DNA from: JABSOG01 sp041583135
Lineage (GTDB): Bacteria > Pseudomonadota > Gammaproteobacteria > Enterobacterales > Alteromonadaceae
Assembly (NCBI GenBank): GCA_041583135.1
Contig: JBFHGJ010000180.1
Location: 1-6,139, forward strand
Direction of reading: 5' to 3'
DNA: 6,139 nt
Below are positions 1 to 5,461 of this stretch, one piece after another. The notes under the pieces were generated by a model that was not told the origin of the DNA, did not search any database, and was given only the letters and a program-made list of their open reading frames with translations. The translations under genes were made by a program, and so were the position numbers. The number at the start of each line of letters is the position of its first letter. The stretch's first letter is position 1.

Positions 1-149
1 CGTTGACTGCCGAGTAGGCAGCTTAGAAAGCTCTGAGGTTGAAATAAAGCAGTTTTTTGCTGTTGACTGCCGAGTAGGCAGCTTAGAAAAACGCCGTAAC
101 TTAATATCTTGTGCGGGTAACGTTGACTGCCGAATAGGCAGCTTAGAAA

Positions 150-180
150 GATCTGACCGGGGGGGCAACTCCCCCATCTC
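150..180 (+). repeat. Hairpin-rich final CRISPR interval
   Basis: The 31 bases between repeat 3 and the degenerate repeat contain GGGGG (161-165), loop CAACT and CCCCC (171-175), a very stable 5-bp stem. Flanking AGAT (149-152) and ATCT (176-179) could add an outer stem with a one-sided bulge. This may be an ordinary last spacer, one base short, or a structure marking the end of the array transcript. No T-run follows, so it is not a standard intrinsic terminator. Confidence 0.55.
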
Positions 181-208
181 GCATACTACCGAATAGTTTG
201 TTCTGAAA
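181..208 (+). repeat. Degenerate terminal CRISPR repeat
   Basis: This 28-base stretch begins 31 bases after repeat 3 and matches it at 18 of 28 positions, keeping the core ACT-CCGAATAG and the final GAAA. The stem is broken: the left arm is CTACC, but the right arm (196-200) is GTTTG, so the Cas6f hairpin should not form. The last eight bases are TTCTGAAA instead of CTTAGAAA. It is most simply a decayed last repeat of the array. Confidence 0.8.
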
Positions 209-223
209 GTCGCGGCTGAAGCC

Positions 224-251
224 GCAAGCTACCGGGTATTGAGGTAGTTTG
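224..251 (+). repeat. Possible second degenerate repeat beyond the array
   Basis: CTACC (229-233) and GGTAG (243-247) form a 5-bp stem like that of the I-F repeat, with a G-C pair replaced by A-T, but around a 9-base loop instead of 5. With a 4-base gap it aligns to the array repeat (CT-CCG--TA, GG-AG-TT). It lies 15 bases after the degenerate repeat at 181-208. Between them is a 5-bp hairpin GCGGC/GCCGC (212-216 and 221-225) with a TGAA loop, which overlaps the start of this element. Its relationship to the array is plausible but not proven. Confidence 0.4.
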
Positions 252-275
252 CTCCTTTCCTGTGTATCAAAATGC

Positions 276-355
276 GAGCATAAATGCTCTGTCTACGGTA
301 ATCGACAAAAATGTGTTGGCGCAGCACCTTGTTGGTAGTCAGAGGATTTATCCTC
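276..355. repeat. Pair of related 14-bp palindromes
   Basis: GAGCATAAATGCTC (276-289) and GAGGATTTATCCTC (342-355) share the pattern GAG-S-AT-WW-AT-S-CTC and are each perfectly symmetric. Their centres are 66 bp apart. Two matching dyads upstream of an operon suggest binding sites for a dimeric regulator, but nothing else in the window identifies one. Confidence 0.35.
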
Positions 356-506
356 GCAAATTGAATAGCAGCCGACGCCACCGATCCAAAATTGGCCTAA
401 ACCTAGCAATCGCTGAAAAATTTATAGATAGTCGTGACAAATCCCATTTTGCCGATTATAGTAAACGGGTTTTAAAAATCAGGGCAAGATGCCCGAGGTA
501 ATAGCT

Positions 507-531
507 CCAATATTACCTGCCGCAATATTGG
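507..531. promoter_or_regulatory. 8-bp inverted repeat upstream of cas1
   Basis: CCAATATT (507-514) and AATATTGG (524-531) are perfect inverted copies around a 9-base centre, ending 108 bases before the cas1 start. The AT-rich arms and spacing look more like an operator or regulator-binding dyad than a terminator. No T-run follows. The function is inferred from position only. Confidence 0.35.
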
Positions 532-639
532 TCAAAATAACACCATTGTTTTTCAGGAAGGTGTCACTTTAGGAGCGCGGGATCCCTCAAGCTATACCCC
601 TGCCTGATAAATTGATTAAGAATAACAAAAGGCATTGTT

Positions 640-1593
640 ATGGAAGCAATATCCTCTGGCGACCTTAGAACCATTTTACATTCAAAAAGAGCCAACCTTT
701 ACTACCTTGAAAAGTGTAAAGTGGTAGTTAATGGCGGCCGCGTCGAATATATCACCGAAGCAGGCAATCGCCAGCTATATTGGAATATTCCCATCGCCAA
801 TACCACAAGCCTGCTACTTGGAACCGGCACCTCAATAACCCAATCGGCCATGCGTGAGTTGGCCAAAGCTGGGGTTTTGGTTGGCTTTTGCGGTGGCGGT
901 GGCACGCCGCTGTTTTGTGCCAATGAGGTTGAGCTAGACATCGCTTGGTTTTCTCCGCAAAGTGAGTATCGCCCAGTCGAGTATCTACACCGCTGGCTGG
1001 GTATTTGGCAAGATGAAAACACAAGGCTTTGGGCGGCCAAGCAAATTCAATGTAAACGTGTTGAGATGTTACAAAAACATTGGCAGGTTGACGCGACAGA
1101 CTTCAATTTAAACCTAAGTGCTTTCAACCAAAGCTTAAGTACCTTCACTGACGAAATAGACACAAGTCAAAATCAGCAACAACTGATGTTGGCTGAGGCT
1201 CGCCTGACCAAACAACTTTATAAACATGCCTGCCAAGCATCAGACTATGAAGCATTTACCCGCGCCAAGCGAGGCAGTGGAACCGACCCGGCCAACCGCT
1301 TATTAGATAATGGTAACTACTTGGCATATGGCTTAGGGGCAACTGCCACTTGGGTATTGGGCATTCCTCATGGCCTATCGGTATTACACGGGCAAACCAG
1401 AAGAGGCGGGCTGGTGTTTGATGTTGCCGATTTGATAAAAGATGCCTTGGTGCTCCCTCAAGCATTTATTGGCGCAATGCGAGGCGACGAGGCACAAACT
1501 TTTCGTCATGAATGCCTAACACGCTTTACTCAGTCGCAAGCACTCGACTTTATGATTGATAGTCTAAAAGAGATCTGCGAAGGGCCGCGGTGA
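640..1593 (+). CDS. cas1: CRISPR integrase Cas1, subtype I-F
   Basis: Cas1 is the metal-dependent integrase that, with the Cas2 part of Cas2-3, inserts new spacers at the leader end of the array. The 317-residue protein is close to the usual length of I-F Cas1. The N-terminal part is beta-rich (KVVVNGGRVEYITE, about residues 27-40; LLLGTGTSIT, 58-67). The C-terminal helical lobe carries the metal ligands: Glu186 in LMLAEARL, His250 in GLSVLHGQTRRGG and Asp264 in FDVADLIKDA. These fit the Glu-His-Asp triad of the family. The ATG is preceded by AAAAGG (627-632) at a 7-base spacing. The stop is one base before the cas2-3 start, so the two genes are translated from one message. The gene looks intact. 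Confidence 0.97.
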   Translation: MEAISSGDLRTILHSKRANLYYLEKCKVVVNGGRVEYITEAGNRQLYWNIPIANTTSLLLGTGTSITQSAMRELAKAGVLVGFCGGGGTPLFCANEVELDIAWFSPQSEYRPVEYLHRWLGIWQDENTRLWAAKQIQCKRVEMLQKHWQVDATDFNLNLSAFNQSLSTFTDEIDTSQNQQQLMLAEARLTKQLYKHACQASDYEAFTRAKRGSGTDPANRLLDNGNYLAYGLGATATWVLGIPHGLSVLHGQTRRGGLVFDVADLIKDALVLPQAFIGAMRGDEAQTFRHECLTRFTQSQALDFMIDSLKEICEGPR

Positions 1594-1594
1594 A

Positions 1595-4500
1595 GTGAAC
1601 ATTTTACTGGTCTCTCAATGCAGCAAAAAAGCGCTGGTTGAAACCCGGCGCATTATCGACAACTATGCCGAGCGTCGAGGTGATAGAACCTGGCAAACGG
1701 CCATAACCAAAGCCGGGTTAGACACCTTGCGCAAGCTGCTTAAAAAAAACGCAAGGCGTAACACTGCGGTGGCTTGTCATTGGATCCGCAGCAAAAACCA
1801 TACTGAGCTGTTATGGATTGTTGGCAATCAGTCAAAGTTTAATCAACAAGGGGCAGTGCCGACCAATGTCACCCAGCGTGATGTGGTTAAGTTTGATGAT
1901 GAAAACCACTGGCATAGCGCTGAAGATATCGCTCTGCTTAGTGCCATTGCGGCGTTGTTTCATGACTTTGGTAAAGCCAATGTGTTGTTTCAAAAGAAGC
2001 TGACAAATAAAGGTAAATCTTACGAACCTTACCGTCATGAGTGGGTGTCGCTACGCATGTTTCAAGCCTTTGTGGCAGGCCAAGGCGATAGTGATTGGCT
2101 GACTCGCCTTGCCAATGCCGATGTATCTTATAACCAGTTAATATTAGACAACCTCATCACCGACCACCCCAAAAAGCAATATCAATCACCTTTTAGCCCT
2201 AAAACGCCTCTTGCTTTACCACCTCTAGCTAGAGCAATTGGTTGGCTTATTCTCACCCATCATAAGTTGCCGGTTTATTGTGAAGGCACACGTCTGCCCC
2301 AGCTTGGACATATTGATAAGATCCTCAACCGGTTGTTGAGTCCGGCTTGGATATCACCGCAGATTTTATCTAATCAACAAGACGAGGAATGGGGCTTTGA
2401 AGACAGTAAAGCTTGGACAGAGCAAGAGTTAAACGCCGTTTGGGATTTTAAACAAAAAACGCCACTTTTAAGCAAAACTTGGCGAGTCAAGGCTGCCCGA
2501 ATTGGCAAAAGAGCGCTCGCTCGCCCGGGCCTAATGCAAACCGACTGGCTGAGTGATAACTTCACTTTGCACCTTTCTCGTTTGTCTTTAATGATGGCTG
2601 ACCACTTTTATTCTGCACATGATGCCACGCCGCTATACCAAGACGCCAAATACAAGGTTTGGGCAAATACCGATAGCAATCAGCCGCGCAACAGCAAAGG
2701 GATTTATCCGCCTAAACAAAGGCTAGACGAGCACTTAGTTGGGGTTTATCGCGCTAGCCTCAATATTGTGCGAATGCTACAAAATCTTGAGGGCAACTTA
2801 CCGGCTATTGCTCGTCACCGTGAACTTAAAAAGCGCGCGAAGGGGCCATTCAATTGGCAAAACAAAGCTTTTGATGTTGCCGCCGCTATTAGCGACAAAG
2901 CACAAGCCCAAGGCTTTTTTGGTGTAAATATGGCCTCCACCGGCAAAGGCAAGACCCTCGCTAATGCTCGCATCATGTATGGTTTGTCAGACGCAAGTAA
3001 AGGCTGTCGTTTTAGTATTGCATTGGGCCTTCGAACCTTAACGTTGCAAACTGGCCAAGCGCTCATGCAGCGCTTAACGCTTGATGACGATGACATTGCC
3101 GTGTTAATTGGCTCAATGGCGGTAAAACAGCTGTTTGCAGAAAACAACCGGGCAGATAAGGCGCCAGTCGTTACCGGCTCTGAATCGCATAATGATTTAT
3201 ATGGGCAAGACCAGTACGTACGTTTTGAAGGTTCGGTTGAAGGGCCGCTTAAAGCCTGGCTTGGCGGCAGCGCAAAAACACAAAAGTTGGTCAATGCGCC
3301 GATTTTAGTGAGCACTGTCGATCACTTAATGCCTGCCACCGAAAGCTTTCGAGGCGGTAGACAAATTGCACCTATGCTCAGGCTGCTAAGCGCTGATTTG
3401 GTGCTTGATGAAATTGATGATTTTGACCTTGCCGACCTGCCAGCACTGTGCCGTTTGGTCAATTGGGCAGGGTTATTGGGCGCCAAAGTATTATTGTCAT
3501 CTGCCACTATTGCTCCGGCCCTTGTTGCGACGCTATTTGATGCCTATGCCAGTGGCCGAGCGCAATACCGCAAAGTGCGTGGTAATAACCAACACCAACA
3601 GGATATATGTTGCGCGTGGTTTGATGAGTTTAATGCCACTAGTGAATGTATTGCAGATAAATCTCAGTTGACGCAAAGCCATCAGCAGTTTGTCAGCAAA
3701 AGGGTTAAACAACTCGTGCAGGCGCCTGCGCTGCGACAGGCTATCATACAACCGGTAAGTTTGAACGACGCCGAGCAACCTCAGTGCTACAACTCAGAAA
3801 AAGAGCGTACTCAACGGGCGATAGAGGCCATTGCCAATAAAGTTTTTGATTCGATAATTAAGCTGCACGAGCATCATGGCATCGACAACGAGCAAGGCGA
3901 TAAGCGCATCAGTATTGGTTTGGTGCGTATGGCCAATATCAACCCCATGGTCGCGGTAGCCAAAGCATTAATGGCCAAAGCTTGTCCGGCGGATACTGAG
4001 ATCCACTACTGTGTTTATCACAGCCGTTTTACGCTGGTGGTACGAAATGCCATTGAGTGCCAACTTGATGGAGTACTTAATCGCAAAAAACCTGACGCCA
4101 TTTGGCATCATCAATCAATTAAGCAGGCGCTCGCAGCCTCTCAAGCCAAAAATCACCTGTTTGTGGTGCTAGGGTCGCCAGTGTGTGAAGTAGGCCGAGA
4201 TCACGATTATGACTGGGCGGTGGTTGAGCCATCATCTATGCGCTCAATCATACAGCTGGCAGGACGGGTGCAGCGTCATCGCGTACAGGTTAAAGCCGAG
4301 GCCAATATTCACTTGCTCAGTCACAACTTTAAAGCGTTATGCGGGCGCCAGCCTGCTTTTACCAAACCCGGCTTTGAAACCACAGAGCAAACGTTAAGCG
4401 CAACTGGCCTCGAGCAGCTGCTGTTGCCTGAGCAGTATCAGGTGGTGAATGCCATTAGCCGAATAGAAATACCGCAGGCGCTAATGGCGCAACCAAATCA

Positions 4501-4942
4501 AAATCTTGCCGCCTTTGAACATCAGCAGCTTGCCAACACCCTAAGTGACGGTGAACCCCCCGCCTGTTTATGGTGGCAACAGCCCTTGAGTCTTACCTAT
4601 GAATGGCAGCGACGCACAAAGTTTCGACGTTCTGTTGCAACAATGGATTTTGTGTTGCGCCTTAAAGATGAGGACGACGACGTTGAGATACATAAATGGG
4701 CGCGGACGGGCGATTTGGTGCGTGAAGACTATAAATTTGAACGCCCGCCAAGCGTGCAAGCAACATTTGGCACAGGCGTCAGTATATGGGGCGAATTCGA
4801 TTATAAAAAACTGATCATTGAACTGTCTGAAACGCTTGAGCAAGACGTAGGTGATACCAGCATGACCTTTGGTAGCATCAGCTTACAAGAGCGGGACTTT
4901 TGGTTTTTTGATGAGGTGTTGGGGTTCTATCAGGCGGTATAA
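1595..4942 (+). CDS. cas3: Cas2-Cas3 fusion nuclease-helicase, subtype I-F
   Basis: In subtype I-F, Cas2 is fused to Cas3. The protein joins Cas1 in adaptation and is recruited by the Csy complex to unwind and degrade target DNA. Its 1115 residues are near family length. Residues 1 to about 95 are the Cas2 domain (MNILLVSQCSKKAL..., GDRTWQTAIT). The HD nuclease follows, with His123-Asp124 in LFHDFGKAN, His148 in YRHEW and His222-His223 in THHKLP. The helicase has Walker A ASTGKGKT (447-454), DEID (605-608), SAT (636-638), a motif-V-like SPVCEVGRDHDYD and QLAGRVQR (887-894). All catalytic motifs are intact. The start is GTG one base after the cas1 stop, and GAAGGG inside cas1 (1579-1584) is a possible ribosome site. 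This implies coupling to cas1. The stop lies inside a hairpin (4927-4953). Confidence 0.97.
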   Translation: MNILLVSQCSKKALVETRRIIDNYAERRGDRTWQTAITKAGLDTLRKLLKKNARRNTAVACHWIRSKNHTELLWIVGNQSKFNQQGAVPTNVTQRDVVKFDDENHWHSAEDIALLSAIAALFHDFGKANVLFQKKLTNKGKSYEPYRHEWVSLRMFQAFVAGQGDSDWLTRLANADVSYNQLILDNLITDHPKKQYQSPFSPKTPLALPPLARAIGWLILTHHKLPVYCEGTRLPQLGHIDKILNRLLSPAWISPQILSNQQDEEWGFEDSKAWTEQELNAVWDFKQKTPLLSKTWRVKAARIGKRALARPGLMQTDWLSDNFTLHLSRLSLMMADHFYSAHDATPLYQDAKYKVWANTDSNQPRNSKGIYPPKQRLDEHLVGVYRASLNIVRMLQNLEGNLPAIARHRELKKRAKGPFNWQNKAFDVAAAISDKAQAQGFFGVNMASTGKGKTLANARIMYGLSDASKGCRFSIALGLRTLTLQTGQALMQRLTLDDDDIAVLIGSMAVKQLFAENNRADKAPVVTGSESHNDLYGQDQYVRFEGSVEGPLKAWLGGSAKTQKLVNAPILVSTVDHLMPATESFRGGRQIAPMLRLLSADLVLDEIDDFDLADLPALCRLVNWAGLLGAKVLLSSATIAPALVATLFDAYASGRAQYRKVRGNNQHQQDICCAWFDEFNATSECIADKSQLTQSHQQFVSKRVKQLVQAPALRQAIIQPVSLNDAEQPQCYNSEKERTQRAIEAIANKVFDSIIKLHEHHGIDNEQGDKRISIGLVRMANINPMVAVAKALMAKACPADTEIHYCVYHSRFTLVVRNAIECQLDGVLNRKKPDAIWHHQSIKQALAASQAKNHLFVVLGSPVCEVGRDHDYDWAVVEPSSMRSIIQLAGRVQRHRVQVKAEANIHLLSHNFKALCGRQPAFTKPGFETTEQTLSATGLEQLLLPEQYQVVNAISRIEIPQALMAQPNQNLAAFEHQQLANTLSDGEPPACLWWQQPLSLTYEWQRRTKFRRSVATMDFVLRLKDEDDDVEIHKWARTGDLVREDYKFERPPSVQATFGTGVSIWGEFDYKKLIIELSETLEQDVGDTSMTFGSISLQERDFWFFDEVLGFYQAV

Positions 4943-4953
4943 CCGCCTGATAG
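4927..4953. terminator. 12-bp hairpin across the cas2-3 stop
   Basis: CTATCAGGCGGT (4927-4938), a 3-base loop ATA and ACCGCCTGATAG (4942-4953) form a perfect 12-bp stem. The cas2-3 stop TAA (4940-4942) falls in and next to the loop. Neither strand has a T-run after the stem, so it is not a classic intrinsic terminator. It could protect the 3' end of the cas1-cas2-3 message, or stop or protect the minus-strand guide RNA, whose second repeat lies directly upstream on that strand. Confidence 0.55.
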
Positions 4954-4979
4954 AGAGTGCTGCCTATTCGGCAGTGAAC
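4952..4979 (-). repeat. PsiR2: I-F repeat-like element lacking a handle
   Basis: The first 20 bases match the array repeat except at position 4, where it reads GTTCAC, the form common in other I-F repeats. The stem CTGCC/GGCAG is perfect around GAATA. The last eight bases are CACTCTCT, so the handle is lost. A guide needs only the hairpin at its 3' end, so this asymmetry with PsiR1 is what a single-guide unit should show. Confidence 0.82.
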
Positions 4980-4992
4980 CGCTAGCGCGCTA

Positions 4993-5020
4993 TTTCTAAG
5001 CTACCTCTTCGGTAGTTAAC
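4993..5020 (-). repeat. PsiR1: I-F repeat-like element with intact handle
   Basis: It matches array repeat 3 at 24 of 28 positions, differing at positions 4, 8, 14 and 18. Changes 8 (G to A) and 18 (C to T) face each other in the stem, converting CTGCC/GGCAG to CTACC/GGTAG with pairing preserved. Change 14 is in the loop. The last eight bases are exactly CTTAGAAA. This compensatory pattern indicates selection for Cas6f recognition and a functional handle rather than random decay. Confidence 0.85.
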
Positions 5021-5028
5021 TGCTTGAT

Positions 5029-5056
5029 ATTTTAGCTACTTTCTAAATTAGGTAAG
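5029..5056 (-). promoter_or_regulatory. Candidate promoter for the minus-strand guide
   Basis: On the minus strand TAAAAT (5034-5029) matches the -10 consensus at five of six positions. A poor -35, CTTACC (5056-5051), lies 16 bases upstream. Initiation about seven bases on would be near 5022, just before PsiR1 at 5020. The position is attractive but the -35 is weak. Confidence 0.35.
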
Positions 5057-5064
5057 TAGCTAAA
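5031..5064. promoter_or_regulatory. 11-bp inverted repeat in the divergent intergenic region
   Basis: TTTAGCTACTT (5031-5041) and AAGTAGCTAAA (5054-5064) are perfect inverted copies around 12 bases. The arms overlap the candidate minus-strand -10 and -35. It may be an operator for a dimeric regulator, or a hairpin in a leader RNA. The minus strand at 5047-5040 also reads TTTAGAAA, seven of eight bases of the repeat handle, so part of this may be a very decayed third repeat. Confidence 0.5.
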
Positions 5065-5106
5065 TTCCAGCAGACAAATGATATCGCAACACTGAAATAG
5101 ATGCCA

Positions 5107-5140
5107 CAATGAATTTTTATACTATCTCTAGCACGCTAGG
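5107..5140 (-). promoter_or_regulatory. Target site of the pseudo-spacer, with CC PAM
   Basis: On the minus strand a CC PAM (5140-5139) is followed by TAGCGTGCTAGAG (5138-5126). It pairs with the pseudo-spacer TAGCGCGCTAGCG at 11 of 13 positions, the mismatches being exactly 6 and 12. Type I guides do not pair at every sixth base, so the effective seed is uninterrupted. CC is the known I-F PAM. The PAM ends two bases from the -35 box at 5143, so a bound Csy complex should hinder RNA polymerase. Matching fades after position 13, as expected for binding without cleavage. The listed span is a full 32-base footprint; the paired part is 5126-5138. Confidence 0.75.
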
Positions 5141-5142
5141 TA

Positions 5143-5171
5143 TTGACTCTGTTTCGGGGATTGACTAATAT
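5143..5171 (+). promoter_or_regulatory. Strong sigma-70 promoter for the small ORF and csy1
   Basis: TTGACT (5143-5148) and TAATAT (5166-5171) are separated by the ideal 17 bases, with five of six -35 positions and four of six -10 positions matching consensus. Transcription would begin near 5178, giving a 23-base leader before the ATG at 5201. A second TTGACT (5161-5166) overlaps the -10, making an ATTGACT direct repeat 18 bases apart. The dyad ATTGG/CCAAT (5170-5174, 5181-5185) sits on the start site and could be a further control point. Confidence 0.75.
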
Positions 5172-5200
5172 TGGCTCATTCCAATCACTAGGGGCTGATT

Positions 5201-5449
5201 ATGTCTAAGAAACAGGCAAAACTGAAAAGAGCAAAAGCTAGATCTTTGAATGGTGATGTAATAACTAAAGTTGTGAACAGGCGAAAGAACAAAAGAATGG
5301 CGAAGGTGTCGAACATTTTTAAGTCAGCGGTGACATCGACAGTCAAATTGTTAATAAAGGACTTTGCTCACAAGCTTGCAATATACGCCATCTTTCTCAT
5401 TTATTGCGATTTCCCAAACTATATTTCGAGCCTTAGCTCGACGGTATAA
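5201..5449 (+). CDS. 82-residue basic protein, candidate CreT-like toxin or Cas accessory
   Basis: I do not recognise this protein. Its first 35 residues carry 14 Lys or Arg (MSKKQAKLKRAKAR..., NRRKNKRMAK), suggesting nucleic-acid or membrane-surface binding. Residues 59-68 (LAIYAIFLIY) are a hydrophobic block rather short for a membrane span. All five arginines use AGA, AGG or CGA, none the CGT or CGC frequent in cas1 and cas2-3. Three isoleucines use ATA, and the gene looks AT-richer than its neighbours. The ATG has AGGGG (5190-5194) six bases upstream and a strong promoter before that. The stop overlaps the csy1 ribosome site, so translation is probably coupled to csy1. Position downstream of a guide-controlled promoter makes a toxin guarded by the Csy complex the leading hypothesis. 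An accessory protein or a leader peptide setting csy1 output is also possible. Confidence 0.6.
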   Translation: MSKKQAKLKRAKARSLNGDVITKVVNRRKNKRMAKVSNIFKSAVTSTVKLLIKDFAHKLAIYAIFLIYCDFPNYISSLSSTV

Positions 5450-5453
5450 GGAG
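5448..5453 (+). promoter_or_regulatory. Ribosome binding site that fixes the csy1 TTG start
   Basis: AAGGAG lies eight bases before TTG at 5462. The csy1 frame is closed by an in-frame TAA at 5456-5458, and TTG is the first usable start after it. The site overlaps the TAA stop (5447-5449) of the upstream small ORF, so ribosomes finishing that ORF can restart here. Confidence 0.85.
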
Positions 5454-5461
5454 AATAATCA

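Larger units (their letters stand above)
2..208 (+). CRISPR. Type I-F CRISPR array, leader-distal end
   Basis: Three near-identical 28-base repeats lie at 2-29, 62-89 and 122-149, separated by 32-base spacers at 30-61 and 90-121. Repeats 1 and 2 are identical over 28 bases; repeat 3 differs by one G-to-A change at repeat position 13. Each has a 5-bp stem CTGCC/GGCAG and ends in CTTAGAAA, the 8-base crRNA handle left by Cas6f cleavage. Length, stem, handle and 32-base spacers are those of subtype I-F. The array enters from the left edge, so its leader is outside the window. The next interval is 31 bases (150-180), followed by a decayed repeat at 181-208 (18 of 28 matches to repeat 3), as expected at the old trailer end. 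The spacer targets are unknown. Confidence 0.97.
252..639. other. Intergenic region, array to cas1
   Basis: I see no gene I can support here. A 79-codon open frame (262-501, GTG start) has no ribosome binding site and no recognisable motif. The stretch does hold several palindromes: GAGCAT-AA-ATGCTC (276-289), GAGGAT-TT-ATCCTC (342-355), CCAAAATTGG (386-395), a short GGGC/GCCC hairpin (482-494) and CCAATATT/AATATTGG (507-531). The promoter for cas1 is probably here, but I find no convincing -35/-10 pair. TTGTTT (546-551) followed by TTTAGG (568-573) is the best and is weak. Confidence 0.6.
4952..5020 (-). ncRNA. CreA-like minimal CRISPR guide RNA (PsiR1-PsiS-PsiR2)
   Basis: Read on the minus strand, this is a solitary repeat-spacer-repeat unit. 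PsiR1 (5020-4993) has a full hairpin and an exact CTTAGAAA handle. A 13-base pseudo-spacer TAGCGCGCTAGCG (4992-4980) follows. PsiR2 (4979-4952) keeps the leading GTTCAC and the CTGCC/GGCAG stem. Cas6f cleavage after each stem would give a guide of about 41 bases (8 handle, 13 spacer, 20 repeat) instead of the usual 60. The spacer is 19 bases short, close to three 6-base Cas7f steps. Its target is upstream of the promoter at 5143-5171. The family precedents are CreA and CreR RNAs, which use Cascade to repress rather than cleave. Transcription has not been shown, and the boundaries are those of the repeats. Confidence 0.72.

Noticed and set aside
402..412. CC-TAGCA site as a second target of the pseudo-spacer, near cas1
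   Set aside because: Position 5 is mismatched, a true seed base, and positions 7-11 do not pair.
482..494. GGGC/GCCC hairpin as an intrinsic terminator
   Set aside because: The stem is only 4 bp. There is no T-run on the plus strand, and on the minus strand the T-run is separated by TGA, with no gene there to terminate.
262..501. 79-codon open frame between the array and cas1
   Set aside because: It begins with GTG, has no ribosome binding site (CTCCTTTCCT precedes it), ends in a basic low-complexity tail, resembles no family I know, and its frame contains several palindromes that look like DNA signals.
652..667. Possible target in the start of cas1 for the 15-base interval at 209-223
   Set aside because: Only GTCGC matches, the neighbouring dinucleotide is AG rather than CC, and pairing fails at position 7.
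2815..3315. 166-codon minus-strand open frame inside cas2-3
   Set aside because: It is antisense to the helicase region of an intact, motif-complete gene and is a by-product of its codon pattern.
5118..5123. TATACT as the -10 of an alternative promoter for the small ORF
   Set aside because: No acceptable -35 lies 15-19 bases upstream, while TTGACT-N17-TAATAT just downstream is far better.
4980..5138. The pseudo-spacer and its target as two copies of a protein operator (TAGCGCGCTA and TAGCACGCTA are near-palindromic)
   Set aside because: Kept only as an alternative. An operator does not explain the exact placement after a CTTAGAAA handle, the second repeat hairpin, the CC PAM or the mismatches at 6 and 12. 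In the other orientation the site has no CC PAM and a seed mismatch.
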